Below, in pieces: positions 1 to 12,249 of a stretch of 64,000 nt of DNA. The notes beneath the pieces are model-generated. The model ran no database searches. It was not told where the DNA came from and worked only from the letters and a program-made list of their open reading frames with translations. Made by a program: the position numbers and the translations under genes. Origin of the DNA: Casuarius casuarius. Its lineage: Eukaryota > Chordata > Aves > Casuariiformes > Casuariidae. Within the stretch, counting starts at the first letter, position 1, and each line of letters begins with the position of its first letter. The stretch is from contig PTFA01000082.1 in assembly GCA_003342895.1 (NCBI GenBank), positions 1,369,527 to 1,433,526 on the forward strand, given 5' to 3'.

Positions 1-599
1 ACAATAATCCACAATAACTGGCTGCCTTAGGCCTACTTGATCATTGCAATTGTGAAATAAAGCACATTAATGTAAGCCAGTTTCACAGCTGCAGCAGAAA
101 AAGAGCCTACACAGGCAATAAGTGGCAACTCATTAACCTGGAGTAATTTGGTTGCTTCTGATCATTTATAAATTACCTTCACCTAAAAAGTGATTTTATG
201 ATGTAGTCATACACACAGAGCAATGCAATAATCTATAAATATAAACTATATCTATAAAGCCGCATCCTCGGTAAGGATCTTTCTTCTTTGCAAGGAACGA
301 ACCCTGTTAACAGAAACATCTTTAGTTCTAGCTAGCACTCAATGAATATCTTAAAATATTCTGCAATTAACCACTCTAATTTTTAGATTGAGATTTCTGT
401 TCATTTTGTATGCATTTTAAATAAAAATCAGGATTGACTGTTATTCAAGCAAATATTTATGAAAAGCAATATAGTAGTATTCATAATTGATAAATTTGTA
501 CCTGATAAGAGAGTTCTACAGTCATGAGTAGCACAGAAAGTGTGAGTAGTGATTGAGCATTCACTTCCACTGCAAGATTTAGCAGGCATCAAGTTAAGC

Positions 600-735
600 T
601 GGTAGGGGTTAGGTTCAAAACAGGCAAAATGAGATGTTTGTTCATGCTAGACCCTCTGGAACTCTGCCAAAGAAGTGGTAGAGGCAAAATGTTTAACATG
701 AGCTCAGTGGGAGAAAAGAAACTGATTGCCAGTTA
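600..735 (+). repeat. Ancient CR1/L3-like LINE 3' tail fragment
   Basis: The stretch reads like the conserved 3' tail of CR1/L3-type LINEs: a 'ggttcaaaacag' start, a run corresponding to the usual 'tggaactct.tgccaaaga' block at about 655-672, then 'gtggtagaggcaaaatgtttaac'-like text split by several substitutions. In intact relatives this block lies just downstream of the reverse transcriptase ORF. No ORF remains and the 5' part is absent, as expected for a heavily decayed, 5'-truncated copy. The family call is from remembered motif order. Confidence 0.5.
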
Positions 736-745
736 CTGCATAGAC

Positions 746-2940
746 CGCTCAGTAATCTCTATACTGAAAAGGAAGGGACAATATGTACTAGCATGAAATA
801 GTCTATACACAGAATTTGAGCTAAGAAGGGCCATGTCTTCAAGTTGTGTGCCAAGTCAAAGAGGAACTTATTACTGCAAAAACAGAAAGAAGTAATGGAT
901 GCTGTCACAAGACTTTTTCCCCATTCTTGGAAAAACACATTTTAAAGGACATGTTATCTGAGTTAAAACAGCTGCGAGCCAAGAGAAGGTCAGAGAGATC
1001 CTCTGTGCTTATCCTGTTCCCATTCTTCTTCAGGCCTCTGCCTATAGTCACTGTTGAAGACAAGACATTGAGTTAGATCGACTCTTGCTCTGAACCACTG
1101 TGGCAGCTCTTTTGTAGGTGTCATCGATGTGTATATTCCATAGGATATAACACTGAGTGATATTTAGCAAGTAGGCAGGTTAACAATCCCCTCCTGACTC
1201 TCCTTCTCAGTCACTACCAAGTAGTCCAAATCTAGGATAGAGGCAACTAAAAACAGTAAGATCTCACTACCCTTCTTGTTGCCAGAACTAGACATGCATA
1301 TGCAGCTGCTTTCTGGCATGGTAACGAGACAAAATTTAAACTCAGCAAGTATCACAGTAAGTAGGATCTATGCCACTTAATCCAATATAGAAGCTAAATT
1401 TGTCCAGTGAATTATTTCCTGTGAATCATTTACTCAGTTTTACTCATACCTACATTATCTTTAAAGTTTTTGAGGAATACATGGCTAGCTAACCCAACAT
1501 TATGATTATCTTAGCATTTCCTTTAAAAGTCTCTTTTTCAAAAAAGCTATTTTCCTAGTTATTTTTGTCCTGAGTCACTGGCTGTTTATGTCAGCAGAAA
1601 GCTGCCATGAACTTCCTTGATACAGAATCAAGCTAAATTCATGCTTCATTTTAAATAGATGCATACTGTTCTTTAATGTGGATGTTCTTTAATGGATGTG
1701 GATAAGAGTCTTTAAACTCAACATATTTCCAGCTATATGCTACAGCTTTCCTTATTTATAAAAGTATTACATTTAAAAATAAAATGTATATTCTTGCAGC
1801 TTTTAAATTCTCCCTGTTCTGTGGAAGAACGGACTTATGTTTTTGCAAAGACTGCATAGGTTCAATGAAATCTGTAAGGAGGGTCAGAAAATCCCAAGTA
1901 GGACTAGTAATATATTGCAACAGCTTTGAGGCTGTAAAAGGCACTGCAAAGCAAAGTAACAGAGATTCTCTGATTTTAACAGTTATGCTCACTTCCAGTT
2001 CTCCGGGAAGTTTAACACATATTTCTTATGGCATCTACATTCTGCTAAATACTAGAAGCATTAGTTGACAGCTGAAGATTCACTAAAACACATGTATTCT
2101 AAATATGGCAGCTGTCATACCTCGCTAAGGAAGGAATTTTCTAACCTCATGAAGTTTCCTAGCTGTGCAGTACAGGGCAGAGGAGTGTCGAAGTCTCTTA
2201 AGCATATTACAATACAGATAAAAATAGCAGAGATAAAATAAGCTTTCAACAGTGATTATATGTCCTTGTGCACCAGTTAAGCCCATTCATAACTAACACC
2301 AGCTGGCAAAATTTGTATGAAGCAACTGTGTAGAAACAGGTTAGTTCCACACACAAAAGACCCAAGNCCAAGAAAAAACCTTGGCAGCATACCTACCTAC
2401 AGAGAAAGCTTTGGTTTCATTTCTACAAGAGCTCTTACTACAAATAAAACCAAGCTAAAACTGAAGGGAATAAAATTTGCTACAGCCCAGGACANGGTTA
2501 TATGCTGTTATAGTCGTGTGCATTGCTCAGAGAAAGGGGGTGAAGCCAGCTGCTCCAGAGAATAGCAATACAAGAGAACTTATTTCTCTAGTACTTGCAG
2601 TTCCAGCGTTGGAATTTCTTGGTTTTGAATCTCTAAGTTTCTTTTCTTTTACTGATCCCATTCTCAGATGTTCCAGTATTTTAAAGTCTAAAGGCNCATT
2701 ATGATCACTTGCTGATTTGTTTTAAAGCACAGGATAACCAGATAAAATTATATTTCACCACTGACTATTCAATTTTGAGACAACGTTCTGTAGCCTCTCT
2801 CCCTTAGTCATCTTCCCAAGTTGTGGAGCCTGATTTATCTTATTTTACTCAAAAATAGTCATCTACAGTAAGAGAAACATAAGCTTCAGTATTCCAGGAT
2901 AGCTGCAGCCCTGCTTTAAATGCTAAACTCCCTTACTGCC
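746..2940. other. AT-rich stretch without recognisable gene
   Basis: I see only short chance ORFs (up to 94 codons) on both strands, with no recognisable domain. The one local structure is a 16-bp-spaced duplication of TGTTCTTTAATG at 1667-1678 and 1683-1694. Single Ns occur near 2367, 2494 and 2696. Confidence 0.6.
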
Positions 2941-2951
2941 TCACATTTTGC

Positions 2952-3360
2952 TTTTTTTTTTTTTTCCCCGCGCTACAGACATGGTCCACACCCTCCGAGA
3001 CCAGTCTTCCCAGCTGTAAAATTACAACAAGGGCAGTAGCAGAATATTGATGCTGATTTCTCCACAAAAAGACTCAAAGGCGCTGCCAGTCCCTGGCCCA
3101 CACCACTGCCGGGAGGCCTGGGCTCAGCCCTGGCTGTTGCTCCTCCTGACAGGGTTTCCCAGATGGAGCCAGCCTGACTCACTGCCTTGCGTTTACCTGG
3201 CGATCCCCGGCGACTCGGCTTCACCCTCTCTGTGTGGGTCCCCGGGACTGCTCCCACCAGGCAGCCTTGGCCTGCAGCATGCTCACCTCGTGGCTCCCAG
3301 CTCATCTTTCCTCATGGGGCAGCCCTGCGCTCACTGCTCCCTGAAAGGCAGCATGGTGGT
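2952..3360. other. GC-rich pocket bordered by a T14 run
   Basis: A run of 14 T at 2952-2965 abuts a GC-rich, CpG-containing block of about 400 bp, sharply unlike the AT-rich flanks. Open frames of about 108-126 codons overlap on both strands (minus 2973-3305, plus 3047-3427), which is what high GC produces by lowering stop-codon frequency. T-run plus GC-rich body would also fit a minus-strand retrocopy with an A tail, but I see no polyadenylation signal in the expected place and recognise no parent transcript. Conserved exon or old repeat body are the other options. Confidence 0.35.
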
Positions 3361-3414
3361 AGGGAAAATGTATCTATTCAGTCAACGCAGGTTTGGGACA
3401 TTCAAAATCCCAAG

Positions 3415-3443
3415 CGTGTGTGTGTGAGAGAGAAAGAGAGACA
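3415..3443. repeat. TG/GA-rich simple sequence
   Basis: A short (TG)n stretch passes directly into purine-rich GAGAGAAAGAGAGA. It is low-complexity sequence at the edge of the GC-rich pocket and has no coding meaning. Confidence 0.6.
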
Positions 3444-3889
3444 GCTGCTGTTGGCATTCAGGCTCCTTTTCCTCAATCTTCCTGTCATTTGGCTCAGGTG
3501 TGCAGGAATTTAGTCTGCATAACTGCCTGCCTGCCTTTGTGGGGGCAAGCTAGGTGTGAGACTCTTCCTCCTCTTAATTGACAGAAATTGGTAATGGGGT
3601 AGGAAATCTAGTTAAAATCTCTCCTCAACCTGTACTAGAGTTTGTTGCCCACTGCACAGTCCACAGTCTCTAAAGTCTCAGTGCAAAAAAAGTCCCTTGT
3701 AGACTTCCCAATGCTGGTACCTATGACAGGCACCATAACTACAATACTGACTTTTAGGAGAATCTGAGGCTTTTTCAGTATTGTTTCAGAAAATGCTGAC
3801 ATGTTGCTAACNAACACAGTGAAACGTATGGGTTTCAAAGCCTTCTCGGTGAAACAATACCTGCTCTGCGAGAGACCCTCTGGAAATCC

Positions 3890-4180
3890 NAGGGCTCCTC
3901 TTGGACCCGAGGTGGCCATGGGATGTGGACTGTGCCATGCCAGCGAGCCGCGGGGCTGCTCCCCTGCCGCAGGGCCCAGCCGCAGTGAGAGCTGGTGCTC
4001 TCAGTACTTCGGGCCNTGGTTCGGGGAGCCCAAAGTCCTGGGGTGCTCCACCTCCATCTGGGGCTCGGCCTCTGGCTTTGTAGCACTCAGCTTCCAAATT
4101 CTTGCCAGTGTTGAGGCCACGAAGCCACCTGCCTCGAAATGGGGGGTTTGGTACGTACACCCTCGATGGCATGAAGCACG
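3890..4180. other. Second GC-rich pocket
   Basis: This is a GC-rich block with several CpGs and three overlapping open frames on both strands (plus 3801-4316, minus 3807-4220 and 3835-4086). None shows a recognisable domain, and Ns at 3889 and 4015 interrupt the reading. The block shares composition with 2966-3360, but I could not align the two. It may be an old repeat body or unannotated non-coding exon. Confidence 0.3.
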
Positions 4181-4686
4181 ATTGCTTGGGTTTTACATTC
4201 GCAGCCTGCTTGCCCGTCAAAGCTTTTCAAGAGACTTGCTGTTGGTTATTTTGAAACAATGCCTTTCAACACTTGAAAAAATTGTTTTGGTCCAAAATGG
4301 TACATCACTTTTATAGTAACTTATAGTAACTAATGGTCATTTTATTCCCTGACAGCTCCAAGTTAAATTCTACTGGCAAAATTATATGCACAATTGCCAG
4401 TTAAAGATCTCATGTAATTCCACTAGCTTTAGTAAAACTACNGTAGATATTTGCTGCTCTGAAAGTAAGATTTATCCTTTTAAGTTAAAACAGATCTATA
4501 AAATGATGGGTTGCCTGAGAAATCTCCAATTGTGTAATTGAAATGATCAATGTGTACCCGACTTTTCATCTGAATCATTAAAAAAAGAAGTTCCTGCAGC
4601 AAAGCTTGAAGATTTACCATATTTCAAAGATAATTTTGTCCCTCTTGAATTTTTCAGAGTTCTTCCTCCCTTTGCTTCTGTGGTAG

Positions 4687-4700
4687 TTTTTTTTTTTTTT
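4687..4700. repeat. T14 homopolymer
   Basis: Fourteen consecutive T residues followed by AT-rich text. No adjoining body identifies it as a retroelement tail. Confidence 0.8.
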
Positions 4701-5060
4701 AATTTTTAATATCAATCTTTGCTATCTAGCTTACACTCAAAGAAGCAGCATTCTTGTAGGAACTAACTCTTACACTACGATTTAAATTCTAAGTTCCCAA
4801 CAAAATAGCCAGTAGCCACTTAGGCCAGGCAAAAACATATGGCTTGGACTGACTGCCAAAAATAGTCCATCATTCCTGCTATAAAACTGCTAGCTAGCTG
4901 GAAAAAAAGATACATTTCAAATATCCCAATGTTACACTAGGGTATACTAGTAACTATGAGTTCAGTATATTCTGTAAACACAGAGAGATTAATTGACATA
5001 TTTAAAATATATTCAATATAGGCATTTATAATCACCCCTAAATTATATTACATGTATTGG

Positions 5061-5086
5061 TATATATATACATATATATATGTATA
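5061..5086. repeat. (TA)n-rich alternating tract
   Basis: An alternating TA tract is interrupted by single C and G positions and is nearly self-complementary, so it could extrude a hairpin. It is a simple repeat. Confidence 0.75.
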
Positions 5087-5253
5087 AAATTGCCATTTCA
5101 GAAAGCTGTCATTTCAGTATGGAGTCAAATCCTTATTCACTGGGAAGGCTTTTACATGAACTTTACTGACTGGGATAAGATTACAGACTCCAGGACTTAG
5201 TTCACCAAAAAAATGTTTCCTGGACACCTGAATCAAATACTATCACAGAAATT

Positions 5254-5283
5254 NNNNNNNAAAAAAAAAAAAAAAAAAAAAAA
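5254..5283. repeat. Seven-N gap followed by A23
   Basis: Seven Ns run straight into 23 A residues. The gap is the only multi-base N run in the window and most likely marks a sequencing or assembly failure at the homopolymer. The true length of this tract is therefore unknown. Confidence 0.85.
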
Positions 5284-7800
5284 CCTCCAAATCATAATGA
5301 AATACCTAAATGAAGTAGGAAAGCTCAGATTGATAAATGATGATTTGTAATACATCAGCTGAATGAGACAGGATGAAAGTGGCAAAACATTTCAGAAACT
5401 GTATGAAAGACTTTGTTTCTGCTCCCCCCTTTTTTTTTAAACTCTAAGCAGAGCTTAAGCATATAGTGTGTGTATATTTTAGATATGCCACCAAGCAGTG
5501 AAGTCCATATGGAGCTGTGCTGGTCCACAAGTGTAATGTGTATGTTTCTTATCACTTCACCAATCCTCCACCAATCTTTTTCATTGGATTTACCTTTAAT
5601 ATTCCATAACCCAGCAATTTTGAGGAATATGACATAAATGTTTTCTGTCTCTCTGCATCAGATTTAGGTCAGTAGCAGATATGAAGTTAGATATTTCAAG
5701 GCCTGCAGGCCTACAATTTTGAGGTATATTTCACTAGAAAGCTACAGGCTTTGATATTAAAGTTTAGGAGGACTAAAAATAAAGCAATGTCATCACTAAA
5801 AAAGAAGCCTCATGATATAAAGTTTTAGCTTATTGCCATGACAGATCAAAAGATCTCCGGTATCGGAGTGTTACATCTAGTTCAGGTCACAATTCCCCTG
5901 AAAGAGCAAATTTCCATTGGCAAATATCATGCGTACTGAAGTCCGAAGTTTTGTTGGTATGTAACAATTCATGAACATTATATGAAGAAAATTATTTAAA
6001 AGATTTGTTTTGCCACAGGCAAGATGTACATATATTAAAATGGGAAATAACAGCTGAGTTGGTAATGGTGGGATGAACCTGTTCCTCCCTACCGAAATGA
6101 AATCTTTTTAAAAACAATTTTTAAGTTAAAATATCAACATTGATATCTCTTAGACCAAATTTCAGACTTTTTTCCCCAAAACAGAAATAAAAATTTCTGA
6201 ACAAACAGAACAAAAAAAATCTGGTTTTGATTTGGTCTAATTCTTTATGCCTGGGCTATTTCCCATATTTCATTGTAAAAGCTGAAGCTTAGTGTGAGGT
6301 AACAAGTGCAGGTTTCATCAACTCTTTGAGAAAGGGTAACACTACAGCCAAGATGTATCTGCACAGCACAGTTCCAAAAATTCTCTTGCAAAAATCCCTC
6401 ATCACAAACCTTAAATTCGTAAGTGGAAGACATAATTTCTATCAGGCATTTGAGGTGAAATACGTTTTGAAACACCAGAATCTCTCTATACTTCCTTCAG
6501 TTTTAAGCATTGATAGTGCTAACCAATTCTTTCAGCTCTCCAGATAAAATGTGGTAGGCTAACAATGAATTATTATTTCGGGTTATGCTTTGTTTCCATT
6601 GCTCCTGTTGTCAGGAGAAATGATACTAAAAGAGGGATTTAGTCTTCTGTGGGATTTACTTATTTTTGAATGTTTTTTGAGGCCTGAAAGAATCAGCAAT
6701 CCTTTTTGTTGAAAATGCAAGTGCTTCATTCTAACTCTGAATATTCCCACAAGAAGATCCATCTCTCATATTCATGAAAACCTCAATGTTTCCTCAAGAC
6801 TTCCTCTTTCTTTCTGTCTTTCTGATAAACAGACACACAGTTGCAACCTATCATTCCCTATGCCAGTGCATTTGTCAATTTTTCCTAAGGAAATCTCCCA
6901 GCATATAGGGCTTAGCTTTATCAGACAGGAAATTATGGTCTATTATATGATTTTAAGGTGGTCTGTAATTGACTCCACATTACAGGGCCACTCAATGGTA
7001 GCCACCTATACTTGTTAAGGTAAAAATAGTTTCACAAAAGCATATGATGGAAGCAAGACACCAGTAGATCAGGAATACTGAGTCTGAGTACAGTATACAT
7101 TATATGAGGTTTTTAGAAATAGAATGGAAGGATTGTATCACATAGTGTTCCTCTGCTATATATTGATATCACAAACTGTACAGTGTTTTCAGAGATAATG
7201 GAAGGTTGCCAAGTTCTTCTGGTTTAAATTTTTCCATGCACCTTATTTATAGTGGTCTGGGCATCAGCAGCTCAATGCCCATAAATTGCTACATTTGTTG
7301 TCAGCATATGCTCGGTACATAGGTTCCATCAGTACATATGCTTAGAGATATATATAGTTATGTATGCAAATAACCTCACTGAACTCAATGAGACTTTAAA
7401 GATTTAGATCCTTGCATTTTTACGATGTTTAGGAATAAAATTGTGACATATATAGTTATAATCTTAATATGTCCATCTGAGTAGCAGACGCAATTTTTAA
7501 CAATGTATGAAACCAATTACATATAAATCGAGAGAAACTGAATTGTTATAGACTTATGCAAGTGATAAATGTGAAACAAGAATAAAATCAGAACAAGATT
7601 TATTTAAATAAAGCCATAAAAAGTTTTAAACCAATCGTCCAACTAAAGCCAAACCTTTGTAATGGCATGTGTGACCCCTACATAGTACTGAATTTAAAAA
7701 TGAAATACTGTGGCAGTCCAAAGGGCTAAAAATTACAGAGATACATAATTTGGTTAGATTTTTACAAACGTATATAGAGGAACTTATTGGTAAAATGAAA
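5284..7800. other. Unique AT-rich sequence, nothing recognised
   Basis: Only short chance ORFs are present (76 codons at most). I see no splice-bordered coding segment, retroelement motif or structured RNA. The sequence 'ctcactgaactcaatgagactt' region near 7376-7398 faintly resembles the old amniote repeat described at 43080-43165, but is too short to call. Confidence 0.55.
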
Positions 7801-8720
7801 TTACAGAATCACAGAGTCACAGAACGGTTGAGGTTGGAAGGGACCTATGGAGATCATCTAGACCCATGCCCCTGCTCAAGTTGGGTCACCTAGAGCAGGC
7901 TACCTTGAACCGTGTCCAGACAACTTTTGAATATCTCCAAGGACGGAGACTGTGCAACCTGTTCCGGATGTTTTTCGTTATGTTCAGATAGAACTTCCTG
8001 TGTTTCAGTTTGTGCCCGTTGCCTCTCATCCTATCGCTGGGCACCTCTGAAAAGAGTCTGGTCTCATCTTCTTTACAACCTTCCTTCAGATATTTAGACA
8101 CATTGATAAGATCCCCCCTCAGCCTTCCCTTCCCCAGGCTGAACTGGGCCCAGCTCTCTCAGCCTTTCCTCATATGAGACATGCCACCATCCCTTCCACA
8201 TCTTAGTAGCCCTTCGCTGGACTCACTCCACTGACTCCATGTTTCTCTTGTACTGGGGAGCCCAGACCTGGACACAGTACTCCAGATGCGGCCTCACCAG
8301 GGCTGAGTAGAGGGGGAGGATTACCTTCCTCCACTGGCTGGCAATGCTCTGCCTAATGCAATCCAGGATACCATTGGCCTTTTTGGCTGCAAGGGCGCAC
8401 TGCTGGCTCATAGTCAACTTGTTCACCATGACCCCAAGGTCCTTCTCTGCAGAGCTGCTTTCCAGCAGGTCAGCCCCCAGCCTGTACTGGTGCACAGCAT
8501 TATGTCTCCTTAGGTGCAGGACCCTGCACTTCCCTTTGTTGAACTTCATGAGGTTCCTGTCCATCCATCCTTCCAGCCTTTCAGGGTCCCTCTGAGTGTC
8601 AGCACAGCCCTCTGGAGTATCAGCCACTCTTCCCAGTTTTGTGTCATCAGCAAACTTGCTGAGGGTGCACTCTGTCCCTTCATCTAGGTTACTGATAAAT
8701 AAATTGAACAAGATTGGACC
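7801..8720 (-). mobile_element. CR1 LINE, 5'-truncated, minus strand
   Basis: This is a non-LTR retrotransposon copy of the avian CR1 type. Read on the minus strand it has the last part of the reverse transcriptase ORF (about 8711-8223), the conserved 3' UTR (about 8220-7850) and a 3' end made of degenerate copies of an octamer related to ATTCTGTG (7803-7824). CR1 elements integrate by target-primed reverse transcription and are usually 5'-truncated, as here: the junction lies near 8720, inside RT coding sequence. There is no poly(A) tail, which is typical of CR1 and unlike L1. Modest decay places it among the younger repeats of the window. Exact subfamily not assigned. Confidence 0.93.
8223..8711 (-). 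pseudogene. CR1 reverse transcriptase C-terminal remnant
   Basis: An open frame of 162 codons encodes the C-terminal part of a CR1 reverse transcriptase. Early in the frame (residues about 19-26) is KFADDTKL, the metal-binding A/D-D core of the palm domain. This is followed by the CR1 segment with LMKFNKGKC (about residues 54-62), an EKDLGVMV block (about 89-96), and the terminal thumb-side motif LPLYSALVRPHLEYCVQVWAPQ split by no stop (about 132-153). The endonuclease domain and most of the RT fingers and palm are missing because the insertion is 5'-truncated, so it cannot be functional alone. The retained open frame suggests limited age, or chance. The apparent ATG is internal to the original ORF and is not a real start. 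Confidence 0.9.
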
Positions 8721-11700
8721 GATTAGTTTGGATTAGATTAGATTAGTTCAAGAAGAATAAAAATTCTGAACTAAAAATGCTGTTTTAAACTGGGTAGGTC
8801 AAACATTCGGTACGAACTTATGTGACAGTATTCTTGGAATCATTATTTCAGAAAAGAGAACTAAAACATGGACATATTTCTTCTTACACATGTATATGCT
8901 ACAGAGGAAAAAAATGCTTTTCATTCATTTCTCTTTCCTCCAAAGAATAAATCATAAATGATACAGCTGAATCACAACTGAACAGTTAGTATGCTTTTCT
9001 TTTCCTTTAAAGTAATCCAAATATATGCCCAGAAGTCTGTCATGATCATAAATGTTTACTTATTTAGCATTTTACTTTGGTAGTTGCTATTAAGCTGACT
9101 TGTCATTCTTATAGATGTGATATTGTAATATTGATATACATTATTTGAGATGCATACCTGATTATGTAACCAGTTATTGAGTAAGAAGAANCCGGGGGGA
9201 GGAAGTGAGGGGAGGAGACAAAAAAAGTTTAAACATGAATAGGAAAAAAAAGGAAATAGCAGAATTTTAGCAAAGACAGAGCTCTTTGATTCTTAGAATT
9301 TTTGTAAATGACAAAGAAACATTACGCAGAAGGGAGGTTACATCAGTAACAAACATCTGCAAAAGAATTTGAGCCATTAATTATTTATGACACCACGTAG
9401 TATAGATGGCCACATTACAAATGTTTATTGTCAGATAGATGAAACCCTCCTTTTCTTTCTTGAAAAAAATCCAAAAGACTTAACACAATTCTCACAATAT
9501 TTAGATAATTAACATAAGTTACTTTAATAGGGGGTTTTCTTCTTTAAATTTGTCAAAACACACTGTTACTTGGTTTAATAATACATCCCAAGCAAGATTT
9601 TTTGCATTATTAATGTACAGTAGTGGTATTTGTTCTTTTCAATTATACCATGTCAGTGAAACTGTTCTGTTGCCATGATAAACATCTTCTGTACGGATAT
9701 TACTTACAACAAGCAAGAAACCAACAGGTGTATTAAAGCAGATTAAAAACAGAATGTTGCCTTACCCAGAATTCAGCTTTTCTGAAGTTAGCATTTTATA
9801 TGCTTCTCATTCCTGGGTCTCAGTTGCCTAGCAAGGGCAGGAAAGATTAAATCCTGTTACTGACTTTCACATGAAGTTGTAGGCACCTAGAATGCAAGCT
9901 AATTCTAGGCAATTGATGGATCTAGAATATCCTGGATCTTCAGTAGTGGTGCTTAGGCCTGTCCATGAAATAANGGTAAGCCCTTTTATCGCAAAAATAG
10001 CCAGGACTCATGTAGAAATGGATGCCTTGCAAAATAAAACAGAACACCAAACATCTTGATTTAATAAAGTGATAATCCTGAGCTTCAAATGGCAGGAAGA
10101 CCCATAAGACCTCAGAAGCCTGAAGCCCATATCCAGACATTCTCAAGGATAATAACATTGAGAGACTCATAAAAAGATTAATTGAAAAATACTGTAAATA
10201 AATTTCAGTGGAAGATAAAGACAACGTAAAAGAGAGACAAAAAGAATAATGAAACTGTAAGGGGAAAAATTGGAAACTGAAAAGAAATAGATTGTAGGAA
10301 GAAGAAAAAGGTTTCTCCAGAATTAGAGAACACCTGCAGTCAGTTTCATGATTTGGGGAATAAAAGTGAGGGGGCTCCATTTCTCTTGTGTAATATAGGC
10401 AACTTGCAAAATAGCATGAAAGATATCCCTACTCCAGACTGTATCTTTAGGAGTCAGAGACAAACAGAAGCTCATAGAGAGCTAAGTCACACTAAGGGCA
10501 AGGATACAGGACAGATGATGTCTGTGGAAAAGAATGCTTACCTTTTTGCCTTTTAGCTTTTTTCTCAATTATTCAAAAAATAGCTTATATTAACTTTTTA
10601 AAACCAAAAAGGACAAGGAAAGAAGAGAATGATACAAACAATAAGATGTAACTGCAAGGGAGAAAAACATGAAAAGCTGAGTCCATCTTTTACTGTGTAC
10701 TTGCCAAAAAATTTTTACCTCCTGTCAAGAGTCATGTGTTTTATAAAGCCTAATATTGCTAGTAATTTGTCACACAAAAATTCCACAGAGAACAGGCAGT
10801 CATACATTCATAATATGCAGATATCCATTTCTTAAGGAAATTTCACAAAGCCATTAAATAAAAATTGTATAAAAAGATTACAAAGAATAAAGATGCATTT
10901 CTTCAAAAAAAAACTTGTATCGCTGGCCAAAATACACAAGAAAAAAGTAAAGTCTCTCAAAACTTTTAAGACTCCTAAACTACAACATGGACAGAAGGAC
11001 ACTGATACTAATACTAGTTTGAAGTACCTGCTGGCTTTAGTAGTTGTAAAATTGGATAATTTGAAATTATTTAGCACTTTTCTTCTATATTTTCTGCCTT
11101 TTAATGGCTCAGTGCAACTCTATGTCTTTTTGCTGCCTAAATGAACCATGGATCTAGAGGGCTGTAGTTCAACTGATTTAACACCTTTGGAAGAAAAAAC
11201 AAGTAATACTCGCATAATATATGATACTCCAGTAGAATACTCCTCTTTATCGTTCCCTAGCAGATGGCATTAAGAGAAGGTAGGCCCAGTAAAATATGTG
11301 TAACTTGGATTCTTCTAATATTACTGGAATAGTATAACCCTCCACTTGGAAAAAGTTACACTCTTACATTAATGTCACCTGGAAGAATGAATTACAAATA
11401 TACAAAAATATATAAAAGCAGCTTCCTCTGAAATACTAACTGCGCCAAAATACTGAAGTAAGCCTAGATCAAAAATTGTTCCAAATTCAAAAAAGTAGAC
11501 ACAATAACTTAGTCAGAAGTGGAAAATGGTCTCACATAAAGGTAACTATTTTGAGAAACCTGTATTCAATATATTTGCACTGAAACAAACTTAGATTGCA
11601 TATTATTCTTGCAATGATATTGTGGAAGTCAGAAAAAGAGAAGACACAGAAAACTGCATTAAAAAAAAAAAAAGAAAACCAACTCCAACCAATCCCTTTT

Positions 11701-11780
11701 TAAAAAGAGCAGTTGCCATGTCTTTAATGACCACACATTCTTTGGGTGCCCATCCAACACCTGTGCTAGCACAAGCTTGG
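8721..11780. other. Mostly unique sequence, no gene recognised
   Basis: Just beyond the CR1 5' junction is a short GATTAG-rich stretch (about 8721-8748), possibly a target-site or slippage product. Further on are a purine-rich patch near 9190-9230 and AT-rich DNA. The longest frame (minus 9940-10380, 146 codons) contains an N and has low-complexity, F/L/S-rich text with no domain. I regard it as chance. Confidence 0.5.
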
Positions 11781-11796
11781 ATACAACCCAGAAAGT

Positions 11797-11829
11797 GTTC
11801 AAGGTCCAAGAGTTCAAGGTCAAAGGACA
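11797..11829 (+). promoter_or_regulatory. Nuclear-receptor half-site cluster (DR1-like)
   Basis: Two copies of GTTCAAGGTC lie 15 bp apart (11797-11806, 11812-11821). The second copy gives TCAAGGTCA (11814-11822), the extended half-site bound by ERR, SF-1/LRH-1 and ROR type monomeric nuclear receptors. It overlaps AGGTCA-A-AGGACA (11817-11829), a near-consensus direct repeat with one-base spacing of the PPAR:RXR/HNF4/COUP-TF type. Sequence match only. There is no recognised promoter nearby, and such 13-mers occur by chance in large genomes. Confidence 0.3.
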
Positions 11830-11986
11830 GAAATGGCCACAGTATGATCTCTGCTCTGTGGCAACATGCTCTAATAATCCTCCTTAAAACACATACTTAC
11901 GTAAAACACTCTACAAATGTTGAAATACCAAATGGGAAGATTATCTGGTGGTTCCTTTTGGAGCTAATCATCACATATACACTACC

Positions 11987-12017
11987 TGTACACACACTCT
12001 GTGTGTGTGTGTGTACA
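11987..12017. repeat. Alternating CA/GT tract with inverted symmetry
   Basis: GTACACACAC is followed after a short TCT interruption by (GT)n ending in GTAC. The block is therefore a purine-pyrimidine alternating tract that can fold on itself. Alternating GT/CA of this length is classic Z-DNA-forming sequence. Related TGTATA/CACGCA text continues to about 12090. Confidence 0.7.
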
Positions 12018-12249
12018 CTATATAAATGTATATATACACCCTATATACACGCACTGTGTATGTATGCATACACTAATACCTGTGTACATTGTAGCTGTGG
12101 AGGGAGAGTTCTGGCATAATACAAACTCTTGAAATTTTCCTGTTATTATGAAAAAGGCTAAAAACTGAAATGAGTCTCATTTTATGGATTATAGAAAACT
12201 TTTCATCCATAATTCAGCTGCAAAGCTCACCATACAAAGTAGGTGGATC

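Noticed and set aside
3047..4316. Frames of 108-171 codons in the GC-rich pockets
   Set aside because: Several overlap on both strands, as expected when GC-rich DNA lacks stop codons. No recognisable motif.
9940..10380. 146-codon minus-strand frame
   Set aside because: Low-complexity F/S/L-rich translation antisense to purine-rich DNA, with an N inside. No domain.
11622..12119. 165-codon plus-strand frame
   Set aside because: Runs through an A-run and the CA/GT repeat, giving K-rich and C/V-rich low-complexity text. Chance frame.
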